This document shows positions 49,254 through 62,190 of a stretch of 64,000 nt of DNA, piece by piece. Origin of the DNA: Scytalidium lignicola (Eukaryota; Ascomycota; Leotiomycetes); NCBI GenBank assembly GCA_002812745.2, contig NCSJ02000016.1, positions 205,375 to 269,374 of the forward strand, read 5' to 3'. The notes beneath the pieces were generated by a model. It was not told where the DNA came from. It saw only the letters and a list, made by a program, of their open reading frames with translations, and did no database searches. A program made the position numbers and the translations under genes. The number at the start of each line of letters is the position of its first letter. Within the stretch, counting starts at the first letter, position 1.

Positions 49254-50395
49254 ATGTCCAGCGTATTTCTGCCCCTCCAATCCGTCTGTGACATCCCACT
49301 ATCCATGAGCCCTTGCTAACCAGCCCACCATGCGAAAAACAGAACCTCTCTTTTGTCCTCTCCAAACCATTCTCAGTCTCCTTTGAAGAGAGACCTCGCC
49401 CTAAGATCCAAGACCCCCACGATGTCGTAATTGGCATTAACTACACTGGTATCTGCGGTAGTGATGTGCACTACTGGGTCGAAGGTCGAATCGGGGACTT
49501 TATTGTCAAGGACCCAATGGTTCTGGGCCACGAATCTGCTGGCACCATCGTGGAGGTTGGACCTGCTGTGAAGTCCCTCAAAGTTGGAGACAGAGTAGCT
49601 CTCGAGCCTGGCTATTCGTGTCGAAGATGTGAACCCTGCTTAAGCGGCCATTACAACCTCTGCGCAGACATGCATTTCGCTGCCACCCCACCAATTGACG
49701 GTACCTTGGCCGGATTTTATACCTCCCCAGAGGACTTCTGCTACAAGCTACCCGACCATGTATCCCTCCAAGAAGGAGCCCTTATCGAGCCCCTCGCGGT
49801 GGCAGTCCATATCGTCAAGCAAGCCGAGATCAAGCCCGGGCAGTCCGTCATTGTAATGGGTGCCGGCCCTGTCGGTCTTCTCTGCTGCGCTGTGGCTAAG
49901 GCTTTCGGTGCTAGCAAGGTTGTCTCCGTCGATATCCAAGAGAACAGACTGAAGTTTGCGGCCGAATTCGCTGCCACTCACACTTTCATCCCATCACGTG
50001 TTCCAGCAACTGAAAATGCTGCCAACCTCCTCAAGGCTGCCGACATGCCTCTCGGTGCCGATGCTATCATCGATGCCTCTGGTGCCGAGCCATCTATTCA
50101 AGCATCCATCCATGCCGTCCGTCGGGGAGGTATCTATGTTCAGGGAGGAATGGGCAAGTCAGACATTACATTCCCCATTATGGCGTTATGTGTCAACGAA
50201 ATTACGGCTAAGGGAAGCTTCAGATATGGAAGTGGAGACTACAAATTGGCTGTGCAGCTTGTAGCAGATGGAAAGGTGGATGTGAAGAAGTTGATTACGG
50301 GCACGGTGGAGTTCAACGAGGCTGAGGCAGCATTTAAGAGTGTTAAGGAAGGCAAGGGGATCAAGATATTGATCAAAGGTCCCAATGAGAAATAG
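49254..50395 (+). CDS. xdh1: Xylitol dehydrogenase (D-xylulose reductase)
   Basis: NAD+-dependent oxidation of xylitol to D-xylulose, the second step of fungal D-xylose use. Two exons: 49254-49262 (MSS) and 49310-50395, intron 47 nt (GTATTT..CCATGAG); 364 residues, close to the usual 363. The long exon has no usable ATG at its front, which is why the 9-nt first exon is proposed. Zinc-alcohol-dehydrogenase fold: catalytic zinc region [10 protein letters not shown] (Cys52) and GHES (His77, Glu78); structural zinc Cys107, 110, 113 and 121 ([12 protein letters not shown]); Rossmann GAGPVGLL; and VSVD, whose Asp favours NAD over NADP. The end is [10 protein letters not shown], as in Trichoderma Xdh1 from memory. 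L-arabitol or sorbitol dehydrogenase are close relatives; xylitol dehydrogenase fits best ([20 protein letters not shown]). Confidence 0.87.
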
Positions 50396-51526
50396 AGCAT
50401 GGATATGATGAGAATNAAAAAAGAACTAAAATATAATTCGCCAGATGCGGTAGGTACAGTTTGGGTCATGGGTGTACTGTTGATGTAGTCTAGTATATGG
50501 GATTGTTGCAGGGCATGGGGCATAGGGATAATATACCAGTGAAGAACAGAAAGAGTACCATGTGAGTGAATAATAGTTTGTTTGCGTACAAATGCCAATT
50601 CTCATTCCATCCTATAAATCCTATTAACCCTATCTTTTCATGGGTCAAGGATAGTTGGAGAGATAAAAGTGCCATGGATTGACTGGCTGTGACAAATTGC
50701 CATATATATGTGCATTCAAATTGCGATACTGGGATCATGACTATCTAAGTATAGCAAAACTGTTTCCCGTAAATAGGATTTTCAAATTCTATTCACAAAA
50801 TATCAACCTCCGCTTTGATTCTCGTTGCTATTTCTAAAATTATCGCCACTTAACTAAAGCGTGCAAATCGAAAATGAGAAATACAGACTGTTTAGAACAT
50901 CATCTTCTCTGATTTTTAATCGTCCAGTCAGGCTCAAATAGGATTCTGGTAAAGGATCGAGTTCGAGGTTTAGTTTTATTCTAGCTGATAACCCCTGAAC
51001 CTACTACACCTGCATGGGTATTCACTGACCAAAGTTCTCCAACCATTGAGAGATCATATTAATTCACTACGTAAATCTAATTTAAATATGAAAAGTATTT
51101 AAACTCTTAATACTATTCGCACACTTCTATATAATTAAACGCAGTTACCCCTACCAAAGAAGAAAAAGCTTCGAATATCTCCGAAGTGGCTCCAATCCTG
51201 CAAGGAAAGAGATAACTGCCTCCTTACCACTTCAAACAGAACACTGGCCAGGCACGGTTCTGTGCATTGTATTTGATCCCGATTTTAATGTCATTTGAAA
51301 AACAGAAGAAAAGAAAAGGAAAACCCATAGAAATTGGGATATACAAGAACTACTGGCCTTTCGAGCAATCTTGACAACAGAAGGACAGTCGATCTCATTC
51401 TCATTGTCAATTTCGTCACGCTTGTCATCTGTTACCACCTGCTTTAAAGAAGAAGATGTGTATCAAAATCCGTATAACTCCTGGTGTAACGATCAAGAGA
51501 AATACTCCTGAAGCTGAATCTAAATC
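50396..51526. other. Spacer after the dehydrogenase
   Basis: AT-rich; N at 50416 precedes an A run. No gene supported. Confidence 0.5.
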
Positions 51527-51981
51527 ATGCTGGATCATAACGAGCTGACAGACGAACTCCTTCTTCATTTTTGTCTAGAATCCTTATCCCAACTATGATA
51601 AGTCGATGGATTTGATGATATAAATTTAGCTGAAGTCCAACCTCCTGCTGCTGTTCCTCCACTCCAACCTCTTACTACTGCCCCTCCGCTGCAGTCATTC
51701 ACTCTCAACATTTCGCACAAGCGCAGCGCCTCGTTGAGCGACATAGGTGGCCTGGCGAAGAAGCAACGAGTAAGTTCCGCTGGTCAGAGCAGCAATGTAA
51801 ACGCTCAACAAATCTCAAAGGCATCTGCGAAGTCAGAATTTACACACTTGGAATCGGCAAAGAGATCGGTAAGCTCATGACTGTTCCAAGCTCACTTTCA
51901 CTTAACTTATGCGAATTCAGGCATCAAAACGAGATAAAGATTTTATAGCTAGCCTTTTTACTAAAAGTTTCGAGGTTTTGT
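51527..51981 (+). pseudogene. Decayed gene remnant with tandem in-frame stops
   Basis: From ATG 51527 a coding-like frame reads MLDHNELTDELLLHFCLESLSQL, then two adjacent stops TGA TAA at 51596-51601, then continues in the same frame as VDGFDDINLAEVQPPAAVPPLQ and HKRSASLSDIGGLAKKQR, a nuclear-localisation-like segment. A GTAAGC donor (51869) and an AATTCAG acceptor (51920) then join SAKRS to ASKRDKDFIASLF..EVL-stop. The stops fit CGA/TGG and CAA codons changed by C-to-T or G-to-A, as in repeat-induced point mutation or general decay. Family not recognised. A second possible piece, LVENVQWRVWLIKWTYEER, lies at about 52600-52680. Confidence 0.4.
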
Positions 51982-53407
51982 GAAAGCCGTGGATCTTTGT
52001 ATCAGTCTGCCCCGTCCTTAGTAAGAAACAAGTTCTCTACAAAAAAGTTTTCCTCTTGGTCGTGACGTTCTTGATATTCACTAATTGATGGACTGAATTA
52101 GATCTCTCTAGTCATGGCCTTATTGGCGTATTTATTACCTCCATATTCAGAGTTCATGCAGTAGTAGTACAAGACATCGTCTATATTACTTATTTGAAGC
52201 TGTGGGCTGGCACATGTGTCAGAACTCCACTTCATAAACACACTCGACTGCCAGTCTGCTCCTTTCTCTTCGTCGCAGAAACTCTGCACACGTCCGAAAT
52301 GAATACCAAACTAGTCAATCTCCCTTCTGGCATTTCCAAAACTAGTTTTTCTGACTTACTACAGCGTGAACAGTTACGCAGGCTCATGGAAAAGGTGGTG
52401 AAGGAGCCGGGAGGCGATCATGTCCATCAGGGGTAGAGAACGTACAATCCGCAGGATTCGATCACCAAGGGTATAAACGTCGAAACATGACTTGAAGATG
52501 TTCTAAAGAACTCTCCAGCTGCCCCTCCGTTCGTATTGCTACCTTGTAAGACTGGTCCTTATCGCTAATAAGGTAGTGCAGCATCGACCATGAAGATCCA
52601 GCGGACCTGGTCGAGAATGTGCAATGGCGAGTGTGGTTAATTAAGTGGACGTACGAGGAGCGGATTTATGTGAAGCTAATATACACAGACTCTTCGTCAT
52701 TTCAATATTCTCATATTGCTATTTCACCTTTCATTGTCATTTATCAATATATCTACGCCAATTCTAAAATCGAGCAATTGTGACTTGGATAGCTGCAAAT
52801 TTTGTTCTTAACATGCATCATCATCTATTCCTGCAACATTTGTTACAAATATAGTGAAGTGCAGAACCTGAAGTTAGGCTGAACCATGTTTTAGCTATCA
52901 GTATGGGCTTGAGTAGAAATTAAAGCTTGACTTTTTTATACGAAAGAGCATTCCAATTTGAACATCGAACTGATTATGTAGCAGTGAATTGAGCCTAATT
53001 AAGGTCTGGTTATCTGGTATCTGGTGGATGTATTTGCCTATTTCTGGCAATTGAAATAATAAATTATTGGATATACAATAAAAACGCTCGAAATCTTGCT
53101 GGTTCGACTATTTACAGTGATTGTGCACTGTTTGAGGTATTCCGTTTTGATTATTTGGATATTGATTTGGACATTTCTCAACAGCACCTCTTAGAACCTG
53201 AGTCGGTATATTTTCCACACTCCCAATCTATCAAAATGCAGTGCCAGAAGTATATCAAAATGGTATCACACTAAATTGTCTACTATATTATCAAAAGAAA
53301 AAATCAATCGAATCTACTTTCTAGATATTCTCATGGATCCACCGAATACCGTTTCTTACCTGAACAAACTGAAGAAAGGATCAAGATAATTTGATTCACT
53401 AACTACA

Positions 53408-53446
53408 CAAGCTAAACAAGCTAAACAAGCCAAACAAGCCAAACAA
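53408..53446. repeat. 9-mer tandem repeat (CAAGCTAAA / CAAGCCAAA)
   Basis: Four copies; the first two read CAAGCTAAA, the last two CAAGCCAAA, plus a partial CAA. Confidence 0.95.
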
Positions 53447-56400
53447 ATACGCTATGCCCCACAGAAGTGAATTTCCCAAGACCTGTTTATATATTAATGC
53501 CTCCCATCGTCCACCTCCAAGGTCTCTTCAATACCAACTCTTCTATCTGGCCAAGCTGGCCAGGTTTTGCTTGCAACTGGACTCCTGAGGAGAATGAAAA
53601 CGCCTCCTGTCTTCAAGTAAGGCATCATAACTAGAAGTAGCAGAAGGAAATAGCCCACCCTTAGCATATATTATACGCGTCTTCTTCTCCTTGTCGCCAT
53701 TCCATCCGTCGCTGTCAATTTCAAAGAATTCGTTGACAAAAATAAGAGTAGAAAGATCTATTAGTAGTACAATAAAACGATCATTTAACATATTTGGGGA
53801 ACAACTCATGATATCTGGGAACACACAGCTGGAAGGTTCCTACGATTCGCCATCGTTGTAAACATGTTCTCTGCTTTGTATCTTCGTTCAGGTTCAACCT
53901 CCTTAAATCTCTAGATCCTCCTCGTAGGAATTTGAGTGAATTGAATCAGGCGACAAAGTTTTCAGAACTCAATTGAACGAAATAGAGATCAGAGTGGTGA
54001 AAATTTTATTTCGCTTTGCAATTACATCTCTGATGTAAATTTGATTGCTGTGAATATATACAGCCACGATATACAATGCAATCCCCATTTCCTGAAAAAG
54101 ACGAGCTAGGGTTTATGTTCTCTCCATTTTAGAGTATTTATGATGTAGAAAATTTCTAGAGCATCAAATTTACTGAAGAAAATTCATCTCCGCCATAGCT
54201 TGTACTTATTCTTTGAGATGGTAAGGATAAGGATATATATCTGCCTCGAAATCCGCTAACAAATCCAAAGTACAGGTCTGTTATATATCTTATATATATT
54301 CTAGAAATTCTAGTAGGTCATGGTATCATATCACTACTTTCTTCAGAATTCCTTAAAATATAGATTTGACGAGGAGAAGTTGAAAGTCCATATTAGAAAT
54401 AACATACAGTAAGAGCAATAAAAATATGTAAATGGATTCTCTAATAATGCTCCCGGGGCATTTGCAACTGACGCCTTAAAGCATCATCTCTGAATATCCA
54501 AGAAGACTGTGATAATTTTGTACTAGGAAATTCAACTACTTTCCTTTCTGCCTCAAAGATAAAAAAAAAGTTGAAAGTTTCATAAAACTGTCAAACAACA
54601 TAGAACAGTTATGTAAAAAGCGAAAGGAGGTACATACACACCTTTATCTGCGTGAATCGAAGAACAAGAAATNAAAAAAGGTAAAAACTACTGTCACACC
54701 ATCCAAAGGGTTTTTAGCTCTCATGTGTATCGCTTTAATAAACATCCAGTATATGACAGAAAAAGGCACAATTAGATCGAGGGAAAGGGAGTAGAGACCG
54801 TCGCAATTCCCCGTAAACCGGTACCCAACCAGGTGAATAACTTAGTACTGAGATTTTCAAAAGTGTCTCGTGCAGGCACAAAGTACTACACTGCAATAGC
54901 AGCACCACAGAACCAGGTAGACAGAAGAGCGAGGACGGGAATAAGGAAAACCCGTTGATGAAAGCTTACAGAGAGGTAAAAATAGAAGGGGAGTGGATGA
55001 TCAAAAGTGCTACAAAGTGAGTGCCGACATGATAAAATCCCCGAAAAAAGTGGGGTGGCGAAAATGCAATGCAACGGTTCTTTGTGATTTGATATATATA
55101 TATAGAGCATTTTATGTATTTCATATTTATATATCCTCATGACGCGTCAAACTCGCCTGTGACAGAAGTTTTCCTTGTCTGAGTCCGAACCGGATTTTAC
55201 GGACTTTCATTCCAAGTCTTCATTGCAAAAGTACTTGTGTTTTGTCATTGAAAATGACAAATGCTTTAAATCTACAAAGCCACGTCCTTGTTAGAAGACA
55301 AGGGTGGCTGTCCGATTTCGAACTCGAATTCGAATTCGAACCTCGTGAAGTTTTCCACATTTGCATGAAAGACGCACTTGTAGAGAGGTAGGCGCTCATT
55401 GGGAAATTTAAACGACGAGCGGCTCGCCGAAGTGTGATTACTGTATGTGATGAGATGCAGTGTACAGTATCATCGGCTCTGCCGTTCACAAGTTCGTGTA
55501 TCCGGCGGTGAGACATACGAAGTCACGGCATATAATTATTAGCCCTACAAACGGGACACTTTACCCTGGATGCAGGACAAAAGTAAAAATAAAATCTACT
55601 ACGAATGAAAGTGCAAGGAATTTGTAGGATGTGGCGTGTTCAGGTCTAGAAGTCGTATTACTCACACTGGAGCAATCGAGATGTTAGACACAACAGGACT
55701 TCTTTTTCGACAGCATGCAGGCGTGGCAGGGTACAAGGTAACAAATATTGAAAGCATTCGCGTACATAAAAGGATTCAAGGATAGAAGTCGCATTGCGTA
55801 TGCAGCTCTAGCTCTGACAGACAAACCATAGGTTCAATATAAACGATCCGCTCTGCCGGGTCCTCAGAGGTCATATAAGCGGGTGTCTATTTGCGGGGCA
55901 TCAAGAGCTTGAGTCATTTTCTAGATACGGTTCATCTTCCAAGTTGCTACTTAGCTAAAAATCCAGAATTCTGACTGTAACTGACCCGTGTAGCTAGGAC
56001 TTTCCCAGGCAGCACATGGGTAAGGAAATCAGAGAGAAATAAATGCCGGTAACAGTTTCTTGTATAAATGAAGGAAGTTGACGAAATATCCTCTATTGAT
56101 AGGTGTTACGCTGACGATTAGCATCCCTAAGAAGATCTCGGCACTACGTGTATCGTAGTGTGATGTGAAGCAGAAAAGGGTGGGGAAGTGGCATCGCTTT
56201 CTCTCTCGAATTGCCTGCTCCAATGGAGTTGAATGAGGTTGAAGATCGGTTGTGCTGTAATTTGCCTGCCTCTTTAAATCACTTAGGCTGTACCAGCCTT
56301 TCGTAACAGTGAAGACTCCTCTTTTGTCGTTGATCACAACCAGGAAGCTTAGTCTTAGTCTCGGATTTCCTATTATCAACTCCAAACTACCGTAGCCCGT

Positions 56401-57215
56401 GGTATGAATCAAAAGATGTGGTAAGGGTCTGACAAGGAACGGAGCACTTCCAACGTCAGCCCATATTCCCAGTGCCGACTCGTCGGATTTGATAGCTGCG
56501 AGAAACGATTAGATAGTGCTGACGTATAGGGATTAATGTTCCGGATTGGACCATGATGCCTGCAAGGAAATAGACGGGGCAATGCAAAGATGATTTAATA
56601 TGGTGCTGTTCAAGAAGACCTGGTTGGCCGGTCTCGACCTAGAAAAGAGGGTATTCTGTAGGGAGCGTGTCTGTGCCCCTCGATATGGAGGGGTGCTAAA
56701 AGAGAAGTGTGGACTCCCTTAGATGTGCTTGCCGATTTAGATGACAGGAGGTGATGGCGACCGCCATTTGCGCGAATAAGAAAGCAGAGTGACAGTTGAA
56801 AGATGTGATGGAAATCTACCCTGCGTGCAGAGCAAGCATGAGTAGTCGACTGTTCAAGCAAAGCATGCAAAAGCCTAAACGAGGTCTCTGCCGTACCATG
56901 TCATGGTTGTAATTCCAAAGGAAGCAGGCGTACAGTATTGATGGCACTGGTTGCGATGGGCTTACATGATTCGGAACCTCCGTTCAGAAAAAAAGCAGAA
57001 AACCCGTATGTTCATGTCCCTGGTTGACCACTTTCCAAGGGCTCAGTGCCGAGGCTATGCGGTTGTCGAGAGGAATGGTGTTAACGAGCCCGAATATGGA
57101 AATCATGCCGTAAATGATACTGTAAAATGGCAGCAACCACCGGGAAGATTGCCACACTTCGGACGATACAGAAGCAAAGCATTATTGTACTAGCATATAC
57201 CTCGTTCCTGCAGTC

Positions 57216-57250
57216 CAGATGACAGATAACAGATGACAGATGACAGATGC
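57216..57250. repeat. 7-mer tandem repeat (CAGATGA)5
   Basis: Five consecutive 7-mers: CAGATGA, CAGATAA, CAGATGA, CAGATGA, CAGATGC. Non-coding. Confidence 0.95.
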
Positions 57251-59003
57251 CAGGATGCTCTCTACCGAACGAGATCTCTCTCTCAACTCCCGAGCACCCA
57301 GGTTTAGAATCCTACTGCACCGCGAATCTCTCCGAGCCAACAGAGAAACAACGTCGAACGACGTCATAACAGAAACGTTCGAATCCGAAAAAACTCTGAC
57401 ATAAGAAAGGAAGGTCCTGACTGTACTTGACTGTTCCTTACAGTACCTATCCACGAGTAGGGCCGGTGCAACGGAATGGATCCAGAAACGTTTTAAACGT
57501 CTCATGAAGCTGGAGCCCTAGTCCCATTTTGATACAACGCTCGTAGTCATCTACACAAATGAAGGCACCGCTTAGATGGAATGGGTCCGTTATTTGGATC
57601 GCGATGAAAACTTTGAAAATAATCTGGCTGGCATAGGGATAGACCATGTATTGCCATGCCTCTTTCCACTCTCTCCGCTACTTCCGTGCCGCGATTGATG
57701 AGATCCATCCAGCGGTGAGAGGAAGAGAGACGTTGGGATTTTAAAAAAAATGGTGCAAGGTTCTGTTCAAAATGGAAAATGATGGGCTTCTTTCTTCTCT
57801 CTTTTGGCGCATGTGCACAAGAATAGAGACAAGGGGAGCGCAAATGATTGTAGATGTGGTAAGAAATAGCCGCGGGATGGCTGGTAAATTTGCGGTAAGA
57901 TAACGATTAGATGATACTGACTGTATCATGCAGAAAGCCATACTTACGGGTAGGTTAATTACTGTATATGGCTGCTCTTCTCATTTTGCAAAAAAAGAAA
58001 GAAAAGGTTTTCCTGTCTGACTGGGGGAGAAAAAGCGGCTTCCAACCACAGAGAGAGCACGGTTCCTTGCGTGGCCGAAACAAACCACAGATCGGATTTT
58101 AATATCGGTGACCGGAATTATGAAAGGTACTGTAGCATCTAGGGAAATTTGATGTGGTTGTTAGACAAAACGACGAGTCATCTTGGTCCCTTTGCCATTG
58201 GCACGCCATGGCCATTGCCGCCCGTTGTTCAGTGATGCAGAGAGTAGCGAGAAAGAGGGAGACACAAAGAGAGGCAGAGAGTCAATAGTCCTTCTTGAGA
58301 GGAAACAAACCTGTCACAATGTAATGCAGATCGTGACAACTACCAGAACGAATACGATGGGAGTGTGTGAAGTTGGGCAGTGGTTAGATGGACGTGAGAC
58401 AGGTGAAGAGGCACAGGAGTGTGTTGGTTGTTGGTGGCAGCCTGGTAGGGGCAGGGCTGTTTGGGTGAAATCCCGACACAGTGGTTCAACTTGCGTCCTA
58501 CCCCAGCTTCATGGGCCACACCAGTATCACCCTACCGGTAATCAGGAATAAGCACCGTGTGGAGGAGGCAAAACGTCATTTCAATGTCCTGCGGTATTCA
58601 TCATGCACTGCACAGTCAGAACACATCAGTCCAACGTGAGATCTGGCTTCTTTGGCTTCCAGAAGGTAAAAATGATAGAATGCTCGGCAATTGATCTCGG
58701 TGGTGAGCATTCTATCTATCAATGACGGAAAAGAGAGGTAGAGTTCAAACCATGATATGCAAGGTGAGGCTCTGGCATTGAGCATAGTTACACAGGGAAT
58801 CACCCCCGCCTCTTATGCTGTCCTGACACGAGTAGCTTCTCTCTATTTCCCCCAGGATTCCAAATTCCAACTTCAGAAACCCCCTTTTTGCGACCCGTTC
58901 CGGAGAAAGATAATATCAAACATAGGCAAACTCGTGCGGGCCGAAAGGAAAAGCAGAGTGAGATTTCCCGAAATAGCAAGACACTACTACCACGGTCCGG
59001 AGG

Positions 59004-62000
59004 TACTGTACAGTTACACCATTTACTATAATATTACACACTTATCATCCATCCTGAAGAGAGAATCAGCTCCGAGATTGAGGCTTGCCGATCAGCTCGA
59101 AGGATTAAAATTATACCTTCCACGTGGAACATTTGCAACAAAGGGTTAAGTGGGTGTTGAAGATGGTGTGGTGTGAGGGTTGTATCTCACGTTCTTCGTA
59201 CGTACAGTACAACCCCAAACCAAGAAAAAACGGAAGTATCCTCCCGATCCTCTTTTAACTGGTCCAGAGAGATAACACAGCAGAAATGCCCATTTCCCAG
59301 CTTCCCTCAAACCAGTAAATCGGTAATGAATGGTTTTTGATTAAGATCGCCCTTTCACCATTTACCGGTACCAGTAAATAGCAAAAACCACAAAAAGAAG
59401 GCTGAAACACTGCTCCTTCAAGGTCTTAATCTTCTCCATCCCACCCATGATAGCCAAGCAAGCGCTACTCAAGTGAACCCCTGCTCGTATCAGATTAAAA
59501 CAAACCCACACTTACATGCAGCCCCTTCCTTAATCATTCTAGAAGCCTTCCCCTTTCTCCAATAATTGCCGAAATGGAAAAGAAAGGGAAAAAAGGGATT
59601 CCCGACAGCTTGGAACCACCACCCAACAAAAACCCCTGACAGAACCCTGTGCTATCTTCATCCCTCACGCCCCGTTTTAGGTACCAAAGCTTCGCATGAA
59701 TTTCTCCTTAGCCTAAATGTGTGGAAATGTCAGCGGCTGAATGAAGCATGAAGCAAAAGTGAAGCAAAGCAAAGCAAAACTACCGGTAATTATAGTACAG
59801 TACCTGTACTTGTAACCACCCCCTGGGATGGGAACACCTGGGAGCAATGGAAGTCCTGCATGGAAGCTCTATCCTCCCGATAGATCATCCCTGCGCTTTG
59901 ATGAAAGGGTGTGTGTTCTTTGCATCTTCTTTGGTTGTTCTTTTCGGCCCGGAGAAGAGAATAGCAAGGTTCAGTTTGGGTAGTAGCGAGGCGNTTTTAT
60001 CTCATCTCATCTCATCATTATCATCATCATCATCCATCTCACAGGCCGNAAAAAAAAATTGGTACAGGACAACTCTTTTCTGCGTCGCATTAACTTATTC
60101 CTTCAAGACAACACAACGCATCACTTCAAAACCCACACTTCTGTCTGATCCGACGGCATTGAGCCAAAACAATTTTTTGCGCACTTAGTTAATTAGGTTG
60201 GTAAAATTTCCCCGAAATAATTAACGGAGGCTCCGACGGGACCGTGCATATACTTGTGGAATCGGATTCCTCTGAAGGTTCAGCTTACAAGACACTTTGT
60301 TCTGGTTTCAAAGAGAGCGGGTCAGCTTCTCTAGGGAAGCCTGTCTCTCTTGTACCAGAAGCTTAAAAAAATATTAATTCACTTGAAGTTCTAGAAGCAT
60401 TTTGCTTATGGAAGCTGAGGGCAGGTTGCTTATGTCAGAAAGATAAATCAATCCCTCTGTCTTTACTTACTGTGTACTCCGTATGCATTGACAAAACAGC
60501 CACATCGTCAGCTACTGTGGCCCTTCAAAAGAACTCCCTACCATAATTATCAAGTAATGGAAAATACAGTATCGTACAGTACAGCAGTCTCAGCTGAATA
60601 ATTTTACTAATTAGCGCGCAAATGTCCACTTCTCTGCTTTACCATTTCTACACACAGACACTTCAGCGAGAAAGTAAGCACCTGCATCCGCCTAACGCGA
60701 GACCCCATCTTATTAGCTGGGTCCCACGAGCGAGTGAACGAGCAAATACTATAAAAAAAAAGGAAAGAAAAAAGAGCCCTACAGTACCGGTAACCCGGCA
60801 GATTGGTAAATTGGCGTGGATTATCCATTTTCTTCAAATAATCTCCACTTTAGTACAGTACTGTAGCAACTCGGCCAATTTCCGAATATTGGGATGTTCT
60901 TTATTTCATCTCTGACCAACAAAACTCCGACGTGTTCGTTCGTGATTGTAACTGTATTAAGATCTGCATGCCTGGGATTGAGGGCAGGATTAGCCGCCCA
61001 CCCAGTTCCCAGGGGTGTTGGGTGTGTGTTTTACCGTATCTCAAATTAGATCTAGATGAGAAGAAGAAAAGAAAAGACAAATTGGGGGATTCTTTTCTTC
61101 TTTTGACGCATAAAGATACTAGTCTTGAACCGGGTTGATTTGCTTGTACATGTACAGTACCGTACTGTACACTTCTACTACAGTACTGCGACCGCATGAT
61201 GCACAATCCACAAACTTGTCCCCTCCCCGTGGTTATCTCCAAGACGGGTGAGGGCGAAAGCGAAAGCGGGAAAATTGGAGCCGCCCCTTGCTCAGCACCC
61301 CCGGCATCCGCTCTTTTGTTGATCGAACCGGTGCTCTGGGTCTGGCTTGGCCAGGGGGTATCTTGCGCCTGGGTTTCTGCGCTTTGACAAGCTGGGATGG
61401 GGGAGGAACCCAAGATCGAATCGAACCTTTTCTTTTTTTCGACACCGCCCGCCTGAACACACGGACACATGCACAGACATTGTAGCAGAAAGAGGAACTG
61501 ACCTTTTTCCAACGGACGAGGGGCGGGTTTTTCCCGCTGGAGAACTGCAGGGATGACTTTCGTGGATTATGATGTGAAGTTGACATTTTCCTGCTTGTCG
61601 AAGAGAAAAGCAAAAAAAAAAGGAATATACCCCCTTGTACACGTAATGTCTCACACAGTTTCTCGTGCGCAGCGAGAGTGAGATCGAGGAAGGAGGAAGC
61701 TAGGGCGCCTTGCTATCGATAAGTTTACCTTGCTGCCGTGGTATCCATCATAAGCGCCTTTCTACGATAGAACCTCGATTGCCGCAACCGTGCTCTCATT
61801 GGTCTTCGATTGACGTCATACTCTTAGCCCGGTGTCCTTTTTGCCCATTTCCATTTTACCTTCCACTTTCCGACGGCCTTGGATTTAGTTACAATCCATC
61901 GTTCAATTACGAGGAAGAGCGCGCCACGGTATCTGCGGTTGATGTGGCTCTTTCCAAGTGTCAAAACTTGGCGTGGCTCTGTGCCTTACGACGCAAGCCG

Positions 62001-62190
62001 GACGACGGAGAGTGGGTCAGCGCTCCGAAAGCCATGTTGTGGATGCATGATGCCCATGTGAGAGTCGCGCGGATCTGGGTCTCGCCTGCCTTAGAGGACG
62101 GGAGGAACACATACTTTGTGTAGTGTGTAGAGGTAAGGATTATTTTCCAGTACTGTACTGTATAGTACCGTACAGTACCGTATTCGACAT
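59004..62190. repeat. Second cluster of GTAC palindromes
   Basis: Dense TACAGTA/TACTGTA palindromes: for example 60853-60865 (GTACAGTACTGTA), 61152-61170 (GTACAGTAC then CGTACTGTAC, a near-perfect 19-nt palindrome) and 62148-62182. TACCGGTA palindromes are interspersed near 59360, 59785 and 60787. Same motif as the cluster at 5.2-8.2 kb. Confidence 0.6.
60000..60040. repeat. CTCAT / CAT microsatellite
   Basis: Three CTCAT units running into ATCATCATCATC trinucleotides, flanked on both sides by Ns (59994, 60049). Confidence 0.9.
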
